A stretch of DNA of 64,000 nucleotides from Burkholderia cenocepacia. GTDB lineage: Bacteria > Pseudomonadota > Gammaproteobacteria > Burkholderiales > Burkholderiaceae. Numbering within the stretch: the first letter of the stretch is position 1; the number at the start of each line of letters is the position of its first letter. Below the pieces are notes generated by a model, which worked only from the letters and a program-made list of their open reading frames with translations, was not told where the DNA came from and searched no databases. A program made the position numbers and the translations under genes. Positions 1 to 8,540 of this stretch are shown piece after piece. The stretch spans positions 124,001 to 188,000 of the forward strand of contig NZ_UAQZ01000018.1 of assembly GCF_900446215.1 (NCBI RefSeq). Reading direction: 5' to 3'.

Positions 1-850
1 TCTGAATCACCGGCGATTTTTCGCGCGGGCGGTGCACGAGCACGATCGGCGAGCGCAGCGGCTCGCCCTGCAAGCCGTGGTAGGTGACGCGATCCGTCGG
101 CGCCTGGCGCACCGACTCGGGGATCAGCGTCACGCCGAAGCCGGCCGCGACGAGGTTCACCGACGCGGGGATCTGCGGCGACTCCATTTCGACGGTCGGC
201 GTGAAGCCGGCTGCCCAGCATGCGCCGACGATCGCGTCGTACAACGCGGGGCCGATCGCGCGCGGGAACAACACCAGCGGGTCGTCGGACAGCGCGTGCA
301 GCGCGAGCACCGGCTCCGCGCCGTGGCGGTGGCCGGACGGCAGCACGGCCAGAAAGCGCTCTTCGACCAGCGGCTGCACGGCCAGGCCGCGGCAGTCGAG
401 CGGCAGGCGCACCAGCGCCGCATCGACGCGCGCCTCGAGCACCTTGTCGATCAGCGCCGGGCTGTTGCTCTCCTCGCAGTGGATCAGGACGTCCGGATAG
501 TCGCGCCGGAAGCGTTGCATCAGCGACGCGACGAACGGATGGAACACGATCGAGCCGGCGAAGCCCAGCACGAGCCGGCCGCTCAGGCCGCGCCCGGCGT
601 TCTGCGCTTCGGCGAGCGCGAGTTCGGCTTCTTCGACGATATGCTTCGCGCGCTCGCGGAACAGGCGGCCGGCGTCGGTCAGTTCGACGCGCCGCGGATG
701 GCGGATGAACAGGCGTGTGCCGATCTCGCGCTCGAGCTTCAGGATCTGCTGACTCAGCGGCGGCTGCGCGATGCCGAGAAACTCGGCGGCCTCGGTGAAA
801 TGCAGATACTCGGCCACCGCGAGGAAGTAGCGTAGCTGACGGAATTCCAT
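1..850 (-). CDS. LysR-family transcriptional regulator (3' end outside window)
   Basis: Reading leftwards from the ATG at 850, the protein begins MEFRQLRYFLAVAEYLHFTE and continues AAEFLGIAQPPLSQQILKLE, the classic LysR winged helix-turn-helix. It is followed by the linker-helix pattern EREIGTRLFIRHPRRVELTD. The frame stays open for about 283 codons to the left edge, so only the end of the effector-binding domain is missing; family members are usually about 300 residues. The helix-turn-helix sequence is of the kind seen in regulators of aromatic-compound catabolism (CatM/BenM-like), but the effector cannot be told. The next gene upstream is on the same strand, so there is no divergent partner inside the window. 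Confidence 0.9.
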   Translation of the reverse strand, partial: MEFRQLRYFLAVAEYLHFTEAAEFLGIAQPPLSQQILKLEREIGTRLFIRHPRRVELTDAGRLFRERAKHIVEEAELALAEAQNAGRGLSGRLVLGFAGSIVFHPFVASLMQRFRRDYPDVLIHCEESNSPALIDKVLEARVDAALVRLPLDCRGLAVQPLVEERFLAVLPSGHRHGAEPVLALHALSDDPLVLFPRAIGPALYDAIVGACWAAGFTPTVEMESPQIPASVNLVAAGFGVTLIPESVRQAPTDRVTYHGLQGEPLRSPIVLVHRPREKSPVIQ

Positions 851-1153
851 GCGGGTGTCGGGTCGGGAAAGCGTGGGGCTCGGGGCCGGGGGAAGGCTTG
901 GGGGGCGATTTTAACTCGGGCGAGCGGGGGGTGCGTTTTGGCGCGGTATGGGACGCTCGGACAGAGTTCGCTACCTGGACCGGCGCCGAGATCGCGTGAC
1001 CAATGCGGTCGATCCGGCAGCGGCGAGACCACCGCGCAAGAAGCCGACGCCGTGCGAGTCGTCGTCCGCGGTGGCTCGCACGTTTCGATGCCGCATTCGT
1101 CGTCGCGAGGCGCGGCTCATGCGGACAGCCTCGTCGCCTTCCCCGCCCAACGC

Positions 1154-2017
1154 TTACCCCACCCGAAACCCACCCTGCTCCACCGTCAACCCCGCAAACA
1201 CCGACCAATCGCAATCGCCCATGCCCGCCTCGACGGCTTCCGCCATTCGGTCCCGCACCACGGCGAGCATCGGCAACGTGCGGCCCGCCTGCGCGGCGGC
1301 GTCGCCTGCGAGGCGCAGATCCTTCAATCCGAGCGACGCCTTGAAGCCGGGCCGATACGCGTTCTCGACGATATTGCGCGAATAGGTCCGATACGGACGG
1401 CTGCCGAACAGCGTGCCGAGGATCAACTCGAAGAACCGCGTGCGCGAAAGCCCGTTCGCCTCGGTGAGCACGACCGCTTCGGCCATCGCCTCGATCGCCA
1501 TCGTGATCATCATGTTGCACGCGAGTTTCGCGGCATAAGCGGCGGGCGGCGCTTCGCCCAGGTCCCACACCTGCTTGCCGATGGCGTCGAGCGCCGGCAT
1601 GACGCGCGCGAGCGCCGCCGGCGCGCCCGCGGCCAGCACGTTCAGCTCGCCCTGCGCCGCGACGTCGGGGCGCCCGAGCACCGGCGCGGCCACATAAGCG
1701 ACGCCCGCCGCGCGATGAAGCGCGACCAGCTCGTGCGCGAACGCGACCGAGATCGTCGATGCGACCACATGCACGAGCCCCGGCCGCGCCTGCTGCAACA
1801 GCTTCGCATCGAGCAGCACGGCGCGGATCGCCGCGTCGTCGGACAGCATCGTCAACGCAACGTCGGCCTGCAGCGCATGCACCGGCGCGGCGACCATGCG
1901 CACGCCGTCGACGGCGCCGCCCGACCGATTCCACGCCGTCACCGCATGGCCGGCGGCGACCAGATTGCGGGCCATCTCGCGCCCCATCGAACCCATCCCG
2001 ATGATGCCGATTTCCAT
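1154..2017 (-). CDS. NAD(P)-dependent beta-hydroxyacid dehydrogenase family oxidoreductase
   Basis: This 287-residue protein belongs to the 3-hydroxyisobutyrate / 6-phosphogluconate dehydrogenase-like family. The start chosen is the ATG at 2017, which gives MEIGIIGMGSMGREMARNL, a Rossmann glycine motif (GxGxxG) directly at the N-terminus. An AAGGAG ribosome-binding sequence lies just upstream; the frame is open further 5' but lacks family features there. Residues about 165-175 read AYAAKLACNMMI, where the family has its catalytic lysine in a K..N context. The substrate-binding motif usually written DxxGxxxS is poorly conserved here (APVLGRPDVA), so the substrate is uncertain. It is preceded by the remnant of an alpha/beta hydrolase gene on the same strand. 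Confidence 0.85.
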   Translation of the reverse strand: MEIGIIGMGSMGREMARNLVAAGHAVTAWNRSGGAVDGVRMVAAPVHALQADVALTMLSDDAAIRAVLLDAKLLQQARPGLVHVVASTISVAFAHELVALHRAAGVAYVAAPVLGRPDVAAQGELNVLAAGAPAALARVMPALDAIGKQVWDLGEAPPAAYAAKLACNMMITMAIEAMAEAVVLTEANGLSRTRFFELILGTLFGSRPYRTYSRNIVENAYRPGFKASLGLKDLRLAGDAAAQAGRTLPMLAVVRDRMAEAVEAGMGDCDWSVFAGLTVEQGGFRVG

Positions 2018-2043
2018 TCGACTCTCCTTGCGCACACGCGCGT

Positions 2044-2205
2044 TCACGAGGCACTGTGCAGCGGCCCGGCTGCCTCGGTATGTTCGACGAGCCAGTTCAG
2101 CATCGGCGTTCTTCTCGTAGATGAGCCCGTGGCCGTTGCCGAACACCCGATGGTCGGGCAGATGCAGCACTTCAGCCCGGCCGCCGGCGGCGTTGAGTTG
2201 CCCGC
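2044..2205 (-). pseudogene. C-terminal remnant of an alpha/beta hydrolase, frameshifted
   Basis: The leftward translation contains AEVLHLPDHRVFGNGHG followed by LIYEKNA, the pattern around the catalytic histidine at the end of many alpha/beta hydrolases (..LPD.GI.GN.H....EKN). Near position 2105 the sequence must change frame to continue as MLNWLVEHTEAAGPLHSAS and a stop at 2044. Both halves look like one C-terminus, so a single-base shift has broken the gene. Everything upstream of the histidine region is missing. The family assignment is inferred from pattern memory alone. Confidence 0.5.
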
Positions 2206-2278
2206 CGCCCGATTTGCGGCGGCCGGGCCGAAGCCGCAGTCGATCGCGACGACATGCGGTGGATCGCAGTCTGTCAAA

Positions 2279-2307
2279 TTCAGTTTCGTACGGCAATTCA
2301 ATATAAT
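2279..2307 (+). promoter_or_regulatory. Probable sigma-70 promoter of the truncated LysR gene
   Basis: TTCAGT at 2279-2284 and a perfect TATAAT at 2302-2307 are separated by 17 bases and lie 36 bases before the ATG at 2343. The surrounding 70 bases are AT-richer than their neighbours. Confidence 0.5.
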
Positions 2308-2342
2308 GAACAGCATCCGTTCACTTTTGTGGGTGCATCGAT

Positions 2343-3005
2343 ATGGAATGGAGCGACGTCCGGATCTTCCTCGCGATTGCGCGTACGGGCACGCTCGGCG
2401 GGGCGGCACGCGCGCTGGCGCTGAGTCACCCGACGATCGGGCGGCGCCTGCGCGCGCTGGAAGCGTCGCTGGGGCAAGTGCTGTTTCAGCGAACCGCGGA
2501 CGGCTTCGTTCTGACCGAGGAAGGCGTCGCGATCCTGCCGCTCGCCGAGCAGATGGAAGAAAGCGCGCTGACGATGGAGCGCCGGCTGACCGGCGAGCAG
2601 CAGAAGCTCGAAGGCACGCTGAAGATATCGTCGTCCGACTGGTTCGGCGCGTACGTGTTGCCGCCCGTGATCGCCGAGTATTCGCGCGACTATCCGCTGG
2701 TTGAAATCGACGTGCTGACCGGCACGCGCCTGTTCAATCTCGCCCAGCGTGAAGCGGACGTCGCGTTCCGGATCGTTCCATTCACCGGGCAGGACATCGT
2801 GCAGCGCCGGCTGACGCGGATGCGCTACGGCGTCTACGTGGCGGCCGCGCATGCCGATCCGGTCGAAGGCGACGGCGCCGGCCACCGCCTGATCGCGATG
2901 GATACGTCGACCGGCAGCTTCCCCGACATCGACTGGCTGAAAGCGCGCTTTCCGAATGCGGGCGTGGTATTGCAATCGCGGGTCGTTTCAGAAAACGGAA
3001 AATAA
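2343..3005 (+). pseudogene. LysR-family regulator, 3' end removed by a Tn3-family end
   Basis: The protein starts MEWSDVRIFLAIARTGTLGG with a LysR-type helix-turn-helix (AARALALSHPTIGRRLRALE) and continues through the first half of the effector domain. It follows family sequence to about residue 212 (NAGVVLQSR). The last residues, VVSENGK, are encoded by the terminal inverted repeat of a Tn3-family element at 2979-3016. Native length would be about 290-300 residues, so the last quarter is lost. It was probably a single-gene repressor or activator of the neighbouring chromosomal genes. Confidence 0.85.
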
Positions 3006-3016
3006 AGCACGCTAAG
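2979..3016 (+). repeat. Tn3-family 38-bp terminal inverted repeat
   Basis: The sequence runs GGGTCGTTTCAGAAAACG and then GAAAATAAAGCACGCTAAG, matching the Tn21-subgroup terminal repeat pattern known for Tn3-family transposons, with the characteristic ACGCTAAG inner end. It interrupts the LysR gene to its left and points into the PepSY/PAP2 cluster to its right. I found no second copy, no transposase and no resolvase in the window, so only one end of the element, or a transposon-mediated deletion end, is present. Confidence 0.75.
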
Positions 3017-3066
3017 CCATTGGCAGCAATCTCCGACGATAACGGTGACGGCTTGGCTCAGTGGCA

Positions 3067-3080
3067 GCTAAGTCTGCCTG
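3067..3080 (+). repeat. 14-bp direct repeat GCTAAGTCTGCCTG (second copy 4130-4143)
   Basis: The identical 14-mer occurs at 3067-3080 and 4130-4143. Each copy lies about 60 bases upstream of a start codon (3129 for the PepSY gene, 4187 for the first COG4705-type gene). The position suits a shared regulator site, but this could equally be a trace of segmental duplication. Confidence 0.4.
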
Positions 3081-3128
3081 CGTAACTTCTCCACCGTGCA
3101 AATCCCTGCACTCTTCTGGAGAAGCATC

Positions 3129-3464
3129 ATGAACCGCTACACCAAACTTTCCCTGCTGGCCATCGCCATTGCTACGACAGGCGCTGTCGCCTATGCCGCC
3201 AAGGGCGGCATGGAAAACGACGCTCTGGCGATCACCAAGGCCAAGATTCCTCTCACCCAGGCCGTCACCGCTGCCGAGCAGCACGCCAATGGCAAGGCAT
3301 CGCGCGCCGAGTACGAAAACTCGAAGCAAGGCTGGGTCTATGACGTGGAAGTCGTCAGCGGGGCCAAGGTCTTCGATGTCCGGGTCGATGCCGACAAGGG
3401 CACCGTCATCTCGTCTGCCGAGGACAAGGCGGATCACGATGACGACCACGACAAGCAAGACTGA
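3129..3464 (+). CDS. PepSY-domain periplasmic protein
   Basis: The gene encodes 111 residues. The ATG at 3129 follows a GGAG sequence and gives a clear signal peptide (MNRYTKLSLLAIAIATTGAV..AYA). The mature part is a single PepSY unit: ALAITKAKIPLTQAVTAAEQ, then GKASRAEYENSKQGWVYDVE and DVRVDADKGTVIS. An acidic, histidine-rich tail (DKADHDDDHDKQD) may bind metal cations. PepSY domains are usually secreted or membrane-anchored and are thought to modulate protease or metal-related functions. It opens a five-gene same-strand cluster inside what looks like a transposon cargo, which favours a stress or envelope role over housekeeping. Confidence 0.85.
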   Translation: MNRYTKLSLLAIAIATTGAVAYAAKGGMENDALAITKAKIPLTQAVTAAEQHANGKASRAEYENSKQGWVYDVEVVSGAKVFDVRVDADKGTVISSAEDKADHDDDHDKQD

Positions 3465-3520
3465 CCGCCTGCCAGTGTGGCCGGATCGCGCATGACGCCG
3501 TGATCCGGCCCGGAGACTTC

Positions 3521-4117
3521 ATGGAACATCTCAACCAAACATTCTTCCTATGGCTGAACGCACCTGAACACCCGAATGCTCTGGTGGTGACGCTGGCCAC
3601 CTTCTTTGTGGAATGGCTCATCTGGGCCGTCCCGATTCTGATCGGCATCAGCTGGCTGCGCGGCAATGTGAACACCCGCAAAGCGCTGCTGGTCGCTACC
3701 GCATCCGGCCTGCTTGGGCTGCTGACCAACCAAATCATCGGCCTGGCTTGGTCGCATCCCCGGCCTTTCATGATAGGGCTGGGTCATACGCTCATTCCCC
3801 ATGTGGCCGATTCGTCATTTCCCAGCGATCACCTGACGCTGTGGTGGTCGGTTGCCGTCAGCTTTCTGCTACAGCGAGGACTGCGAAGGGCTGGCGTCGC
3901 TTTGGCGCTGTTTGGCCTCCCCATCGCCTGGTCACGCATCTATCTGGGGGTTCACTTTCCACTGGACATGCTTGGTGCCATCGCGGTCGCATCGCTCAAT
4001 GCCGTGTTGGCGTTGCACGCAGCACGGTGGTATCTGGGGCCGATCTACCGGCTGGCGACCCGTATCCATTGCCTGTTGTTCGGCAGGCTGATCGCGCAGG
4101 GATGGGTGCGCGAGTGA
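3521..4117 (+). CDS. PAP2-family membrane phosphatase (undecaprenyl-diphosphatase, BcrC-like)
   Basis: This 198-residue multi-span membrane protein starts at ATG 3521 (MEHLNQTFFLWLNA), preceded by GGAG; a GTG at 3500 would add seven residues but lacks a good ribosome-binding site. The three PAP2 phosphatase motifs are visible: SHPRPF (motif 1), SFPSDHLTLWW (motif 2, PSDH in place of PSGH as in BcrC) and SRIYLGVHFPLDML (motif 3 with the nucleophile-activating histidine). The family dephosphorylates undecaprenyl diphosphate at the outer face of the inner membrane and can confer bacitracin resistance. It lies 56 bases after the PepSY gene and before the COG4705-type pair, so it probably belongs to one envelope-related unit. 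Confidence 0.85.
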   Translation: MEHLNQTFFLWLNAPEHPNALVVTLATFFVEWLIWAVPILIGISWLRGNVNTRKALLVATASGLLGLLTNQIIGLAWSHPRPFMIGLGHTLIPHVADSSFPSDHLTLWWSVAVSFLLQRGLRRAGVALALFGLPIAWSRIYLGVHFPLDMLGAIAVASLNAVLALHAARWYLGPIYRLATRIHCLLFGRLIAQGWVRE

Positions 4118-4186
4118 GCCTATGGATGGGCTAAGTCTGCCTGGTCAGACTGGCGGCAATCCATTTCACCTCGGCAGGAGAACACC

Positions 4187-4969
4187 ATGAACAATTTGCC
4201 CACGGTCAGAACAAGCGACTGGCTCAACAAAGTCCCTGAAGTCACGCTGTCGTTCTGGATCATCAAGATCATGTCCACGACGGTGGGCGAGACGGGGGCT
4301 GACTTCCTGGCGGTCAACGCGGGTTTTGGCCAAGGCTTGACGCGCACCGTCATGGGTGCGTTGCTGGCTGTAGCCCTGTTCACGCAACTGCGTACTCGCC
4401 GCTACACCCCTTGGATTTACTGGCTATCTGTCGTGTTGGTCAGCGTGGTCGGTACCCAGATCACCGACCTATTGACCGACGGCCTGGGAGTCAGCCTCTA
4501 CATCAGCACTTCGGCGTTCGCCGTGGCGCTCGCCGCGATCTTCTTTGTCTGGTACCGGGTTGAACGTACCTTATCCATCCACGACATCGTGAAGCGCCGC
4601 CGGGAGCTGTTCTATTGGTCAGCCATCCTCTGCACGTTTGCGCTGGGCACCGCTGCCGGTGATCTGGCAACCGAGGCGTTGGGCTTGGGCTTTACCTGGG
4701 GCGCAGTCGCCTTCGGCGCGCTGATCGGCATCACCTATGCAGCCTGGCGTATGGGTGGCAACGCCGTGCTGACTTTCTGGATCGGCTACATCCTGACCCG
4801 ACCCTTTGGGGCCGCACTCGGCGACCTGCTGACACAGGCCAAGACCTATGGCGGCCTCGGAATGGGGGCCATGTGGACCAGCGCCCTGTTCCTCTCAGTC
4901 ATCGTCATGCTGGTGGCCGTTGCGCAGTTCAGCATGAACGCGGGCCGCTCCGCCCAGGCCGCCGAGTAA
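4187..4969 (+). CDS. COG4705-type multi-span membrane protein, first copy
   Basis: The 260-residue integral membrane protein has about eight predicted hydrophobic segments. It has a fourfold internal pattern, each time a helix with a glycine and a downstream acidic residue: STTVGETGADF, VSVVGTQITDLL, FALGTAAGDLA and ILTRPFGAALGDL. The start is supported by AGGAG ten bases upstream. The first 30 residues (KVPEVTLSFWIIKI) match the paralogue at 5467-6225. No biochemical function is established for this family as far as I know. The four repeated acidic G..D positions would suit a transporter or a metal-binding channel, but that is inference. Confidence 0.75.
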   Translation: MNNLPTVRTSDWLNKVPEVTLSFWIIKIMSTTVGETGADFLAVNAGFGQGLTRTVMGALLAVALFTQLRTRRYTPWIYWLSVVLVSVVGTQITDLLTDGLGVSLYISTSAFAVALAAIFFVWYRVERTLSIHDIVKRRRELFYWSAILCTFALGTAAGDLATEALGLGFTWGAVAFGALIGITYAAWRMGGNAVLTFWIGYILTRPFGAALGDLLTQAKTYGGLGMGAMWTSALFLSVIVMLVAVAQFSMNAGRSAQAAE

Positions 4970-4997
4970 CTCTCTTCCCACTTTCCAAGGAGAAATT

Positions 4998-5450
4998 ATG
5001 CCCAAAACGCACTCTATCACTGGCCTTGTCGCTGCCGTGTCGGCGGTGGCGCTCGTGGCTCTGGCCACCGGCTGCTCCAAGCCTGCCGACCAAGGCCGCG
5101 CGAGCACCGCCCCTGCACCGACAGCCAACGCCAGCACGGTATTGCCGGGCAAAGCCGCTTCCAAGCTGGGCGATTTGACCGCATTTCGCAGCATCGCCAC
5201 TGACGTGTCCACCATCGTAGACAAGGGTAATCTGCCCGCCGCCAAGACCCGCATCAAGGATTTGGAGGTGGCCTGGGATTCGGCTGAGGCTGGACTGAAA
5301 CCGCGCGCTGCCGACGACTGGCATCTGCTCGACAAAGCCATCGACAAGGCGTTGTCTGCGTTGCGTGCCGATACGCCAAGCCAAGCTGACTGCAAGGCTG
5401 CGATGGGTACTCTGCTAAAAACCTTCGACACGCTCGAAGGCAAAGCCTGA
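4998..5450 (+). CDS. Small lipoprotein with helical C-terminal domain
   Basis: The 150-residue protein has a lipoprotein signal peptide ending in the lipobox LATGC (cysteine about residue 26), a Pro/Thr/Ala-rich linker, and a helical domain (AFRSIATDVSTIVDKGN ... IKDLEVAWDSAEAGLKPR ... WHLLDKAIDKALSALRA). The helical pattern resembles the periplasmic domains found beside some FTR1-type iron permeases and imelysin-like proteins, but I cannot assign it. A ribosome-binding AAGGAG precedes the ATG. It is sandwiched between two paralogous membrane proteins, which suggests it works with them. Confidence 0.75.
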   Translation: MPKTHSITGLVAAVSAVALVALATGCSKPADQGRASTAPAPTANASTVLPGKAASKLGDLTAFRSIATDVSTIVDKGNLPAAKTRIKDLEVAWDSAEAGLKPRAADDWHLLDKAIDKALSALRADTPSQADCKAAMGTLLKTFDTLEGKA

Positions 5451-5466
5451 CCCGTGAGCGTGCCCC

Positions 5467-6225
5467 ATGAAAACATCCACTGAATACGCTCTGGCCAAAG
5501 TGCCCGAAGTCACGCTGGGCTTTTGGCTCATCAAGATTGCCGCAACCACGCTTGGCGAAACCGGCGGCGATGCCGTCTCGATGTCCATGAACCTGGGCTA
5601 TCTGGTCGGTACCGGCATCTTCGCGGTGATCTTTCTGGCTGCCGTCGTCGCGCAGGTCAAGGCCAAGGGCTTCCACCCCTTCCTGTACTGGACCACCATC
5701 ATTGCCACCACCACGATTGGCACGACGTTGGCCGACTTTGCGGATCGTTCGCTCGGAATCGGGTACGCTGGCGGTTCGAGCTTGCTGCTGGCCTTGTTGC
5801 TCGGCTCGCTCTTCGTCTGGCATCGCACCCTCGGCTCCGTGTCGGTGAGCACCGTCAGCTCACCCAAGGCGGAAGCGTTCTACTGGCTGACGATCATGTT
5901 CTCGCAGACGCTGGGCACGGCGTTGGGTGACTGGATGGCGGATACGGCGGGCCTGGGCTACACAGGTGCGGCCGTCGTGTTCAGTGGGTTGCTTGCCCTG
6001 GTTGTGGCAGCCTACTACTGGACGGGCGTGTCCCGCACACTGCTGTTTTGGGCGGCGTTCATCCTGACCCGCCCGCTGGGAGCCGTGGTCGGCGACTTTC
6101 TGGACAAGCCGCTGAGCGCTGGCGGCTTGGCGCTGAGCCGCTATTCGGCCTCGGCCGCACTGCTGGCCTTCATGGTCATCGCAGTCCTGCTGTTCAAGCA
6201 GCGGGCGGCTAAGACCGCACATTGA
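5467..6225 (+). CDS. COG4705-type multi-span membrane protein, second copy
   Basis: This 252-residue protein is a paralogue of the one at 4187-4969. It opens MKTSTEYALAKVPEVTLGFW and then has the same fourfold pattern: ATTLGETGGDAV, ATTTIGTTLADF, SQTLGTALGDW and ILTRPLGAVVGDFL. Two paralogues separated by a lipoprotein gene suggest a heteromeric membrane complex. The gene lies 16 bases after the lipoprotein gene and is the last intact gene before the IS5-family insertion. Confidence 0.75.
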   Translation: MKTSTEYALAKVPEVTLGFWLIKIAATTLGETGGDAVSMSMNLGYLVGTGIFAVIFLAAVVAQVKAKGFHPFLYWTTIIATTTIGTTLADFADRSLGIGYAGGSSLLLALLLGSLFVWHRTLGSVSVSTVSSPKAEAFYWLTIMFSQTLGTALGDWMADTAGLGYTGAAVVFSGLLALVVAAYYWTGVSRTLLFWAAFILTRPLGAVVGDFLDKPLSAGGLALSRYSASAALLAFMVIAVLLFKQRAAKTAH

Positions 6226-7068
6226 AAATACGGTCATCCCAGCCAATATGGAGGAAACAATGCCATGAGAAATAGTCCTGATCAATATGACAAATTAAGA
6301 GACGGTTTCATAAAGACTGGTCGGCCCGCCGAAGGGTATTCCAGCAGATCAGGCAGCAACCGAGTTTGAGGAACGCGCCGTGAATGTCTGCACGGCGCTC
6401 GAAACGAATGCGGAGACGACGGAAGTGATGCAGCCAGGCATGCGTGCGTTCAACGACCCAGCGATATTTTCCAAGGCCGCTGCCATGTTCGGTGCGGCGC
6501 TTGGCGATAACCGGCTCGATACCGCGATCGCGCAACGCGCGTCGATGCCGCTCAGAGTCGTAACCGCGATCGGCGTAGACCACGCGCGGTCTCTGCAGTG
6601 GGTGGCCGCGCAACCCACGAATTGGCGGAATCGCATCGATCAGCGGCAGCAGCTGCGTGACATCGTGAACGTTCGCGCCGGTCAGGATCGCCGCGAGCGG
6701 CGTGCCATTGGCGTCGGTGACGATGTGGTGCTTAGAACCTGGTCGCGCGCGATCGGTGGGGTTTGGCCCAGTTTTTGGCCCGCCCCAACGGCGCGAATCG
6801 ATGAGGAATCGACTGCGGCTCGCGAGAAATCGATTTGGTCTGCTGCTCGCAGCTTCGCAAGCAGCAATTCGTGCAGGCGATCCCATACGCCCGCAGCCTG
6901 CCAATCGCGTAGCCGTCGCCAGCAAGTCACGCCCGAGCCGCAGCCCATCTCGGCGGGCAGGTCGCGCCAGCGCAGTCCGGTCTTGAGAACGAACAGGATG
7001 CCGGTCAGCGCGGCGCGATTCGAAACAGGCAGGCGGCCTGGGTTTTTCTCGCGCCGCGGCTTGGGTGG

Positions 7069-8422
7069 AGGTATCCGGAATTCCGTGTGTGAGGCGGGTT
7101 GAGATTCAGATTCCAATGTTGAATCGTTCGGGGTAAAGCAGCGCGAACTGGGTCATCGCGCTCTTCCAATCGTGCCGAGAGCCGGTCCACTTGGCCACGA
7201 CGTTGCGCAGCGCCAGCCAGATCAGTTTGAGCGCGGCCTCGTCCGACGGGAAGTGGCCGCGCGCCTTGATGATCTTTCGAAGCTGCATATGCAGCGACTC
7301 GATCGCGTTGGTCGTATATACAATTTTCCGGATGTCGGGCGCGAAGGCGTAGAACGGAATCACCTGATCCCAGGCCCGGCGCCAGAGCGCGGCAATCGGA
7401 GGGTATTTCGTACCCCACGGGCTCGTATCGAACGCGTCCAGCGCCACGGCGGCCGCTTCGGCCGACGGTGCCCGATAGACTTCCTTGAGCGCCGCCGCGA
7501 CCGATTTCCGGTCCTTCCAACTGGCGAAGTCCAGCGAGTTCCGGATCAGATGCACGATGCAGGTCTGGACCGTCGTTTCCGGGAACACCGTGTTGATCGC
7601 TTCCGGGAAGCCCTTCAGGCCGTCGACCACGGCGATCAGAATGTCCTGCACGCCGCGCAGCTTCAGCTCGTTGACCACCCGCAGCCAGAACTTGGCGCCC
7701 TCGGTCTGCTCGATCCAGAGGCCCAGCACGTCGCGTGTGCCGTCGCGGCGCACGCCCAGCGCCAGGTAGATCGCCTTGTTGCGCACGACGCCTTCGTCGC
7801 GGATCTTGACTCGCAAGGCGTCGAAGAACACGACCGGGTACATCGGCTCAAGCGGCCGCTGCTGCCACTCGCGCACTTCGTCGATCACGGCGTCGGTCAC
7901 CGTGCTGATGAATTCCGGCGACACCTCGATGCCGTACATCTCCAGCAAGAAACCCTGAATCTCCCGCACGCTCATGCCGCGTGCGTACATCGCAATGATC
8001 TTGTCGTCGAAGCCCGTGAAGCGTCGCTCGCCCTTGGCAATCAGCACCGGATCGAACGTGCCTTCGCGGTCGCGCGGAATCTCGATGTCGAGCAGATCAT
8101 CGTCGGTCGCGATGCGCTTACGGCTGGTGCCGTTGCGATGGTTCGTGCGGCCCGCCGGCTTGGCATCGCCCTTCTCGTAGCCCAGGTGGTGGGTCAGTTC
8201 GCCGCCCAGCGCGCGCTCGAATATCGCCTTCTTCAGGGCCGCGAATTGCTCGTTGATCGAAGCCCGATCCAGCGTTCCGGGCACCAGTTGCTTGATGAGT
8301 TCCGGGTCCAGGTTCAAGCCCTTGCCCGGTTCTACCGGCACTTCTTCCTTGCGTTTGCGTGGCATAACGTGGCTCCTTGGCCATCAGTTTATGCCTCACA
8401 CACAAAAGTTCGGATAGGCTCG
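7069..8422 (-). mobile_element. IS256-family insertion sequence (IS406-like), complete
   Basis: This 1,354-bp element lies within the IS5-family transposase. Its ends are imperfect inverted repeats sharing TATCCG and then GTGTGTGAGGC. A 9-bp direct repeat, CTTGGGTGG, flanks it at 7060-7068 and 8423-8431, matching the 8-9 bp duplications of the IS256 family. It contains one intact transposase gene, so it may still be mobile. Confidence 0.88.
7106..8365 (-). CDS. IS256-family mutator-type transposase
   Basis: The 419-residue protein has an N-terminal DNA-binding region and a mutator-type DDE core. The catalytic residues sit in YPVVFFDALRVKIRDEG (Asp), ILIAVVDGLKGFPEAI (Asp) and IVYTTNAIESLHMQLRK (Glu). 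Full length and no internal stop suggest it is functional. It occupies almost all of the 1,354-bp element and reads leftwards, in the same direction as the transposase it interrupts. Confidence 0.92.
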   Translation of the reverse strand: MPRKRKEEVPVEPGKGLNLDPELIKQLVPGTLDRASINEQFAALKKAIFERALGGELTHHLGYEKGDAKPAGRTNHRNGTSRKRIATDDDLLDIEIPRDREGTFDPVLIAKGERRFTGFDDKIIAMYARGMSVREIQGFLLEMYGIEVSPEFISTVTDAVIDEVREWQQRPLEPMYPVVFFDALRVKIRDEGVVRNKAIYLALGVRRDGTRDVLGLWIEQTEGAKFWLRVVNELKLRGVQDILIAVVDGLKGFPEAINTVFPETTVQTCIVHLIRNSLDFASWKDRKSVAAALKEVYRAPSAEAAAVALDAFDTSPWGTKYPPIAALWRRAWDQVIPFYAFAPDIRKIVYTTNAIESLHMQLRKIIKARGHFPSDEAALKLIWLALRNVVAKWTGSRHDWKSAMTQFALLYPERFNIGI

Positions 8423-8540
8423 CTTGGGTGGCGGCAATAACGGCTCGATCAATGTCCACGGTTCGTCGTCAATGATCGGCTTGGCCATCTCCTCGGTCTC
8501 AGTTGTTCCGATGCCTGAGGTTAACAGCTCGCCGCGCAAG

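Larger units (their letters stand above)
6308..8488 (-). pseudogene. IS5-family DDE transposase, split by an IS256-family insertion
   Basis: The N-terminus MAKPIIDDEPWTLIEPLLPP is encoded at 8488-8420. After the nested element, the same sentence continues at 7068 with KPRREKNPGRLPVSNRAALT. Removing 7069-8422 and one copy of the 9-bp repeat joins them in frame (LLPPPKPRREKNPG). The first frame (ending 6682) and second frame (6925-6308) overlap at a CCAAAAAC slippery site near 6771-6779, giving the -1 programmed frameshift typical of this group. The second frame holds the rest of the DDE domain (VVYADRGYDSERHRRALRD, KYRWVVERTHAWLHHFRR). The inner insertion destroys activity. Confidence 0.85.

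Noticed and set aside
938..2704. Long rightward open frame of 588 codons
   Set aside because: It is an antisense shadow of the dehydrogenase gene in GC-rich DNA and runs on into the LysR gene; Arg/His-rich composition and no domain.
6265..6370. Short rightward frame starting MRNSPDQYDKL with a good ribosome-binding site
   Set aside because: It enters the IS5 end after 11 codons and stops 34 codons in. It could be the start of a gene removed by the IS, but there is no homology to support that.
7106..8440. Long rightward frame opposite the IS256-type transposase
   Set aside because: The transposase has the full DDE signature on the minus strand; the opposite frame is a shadow.
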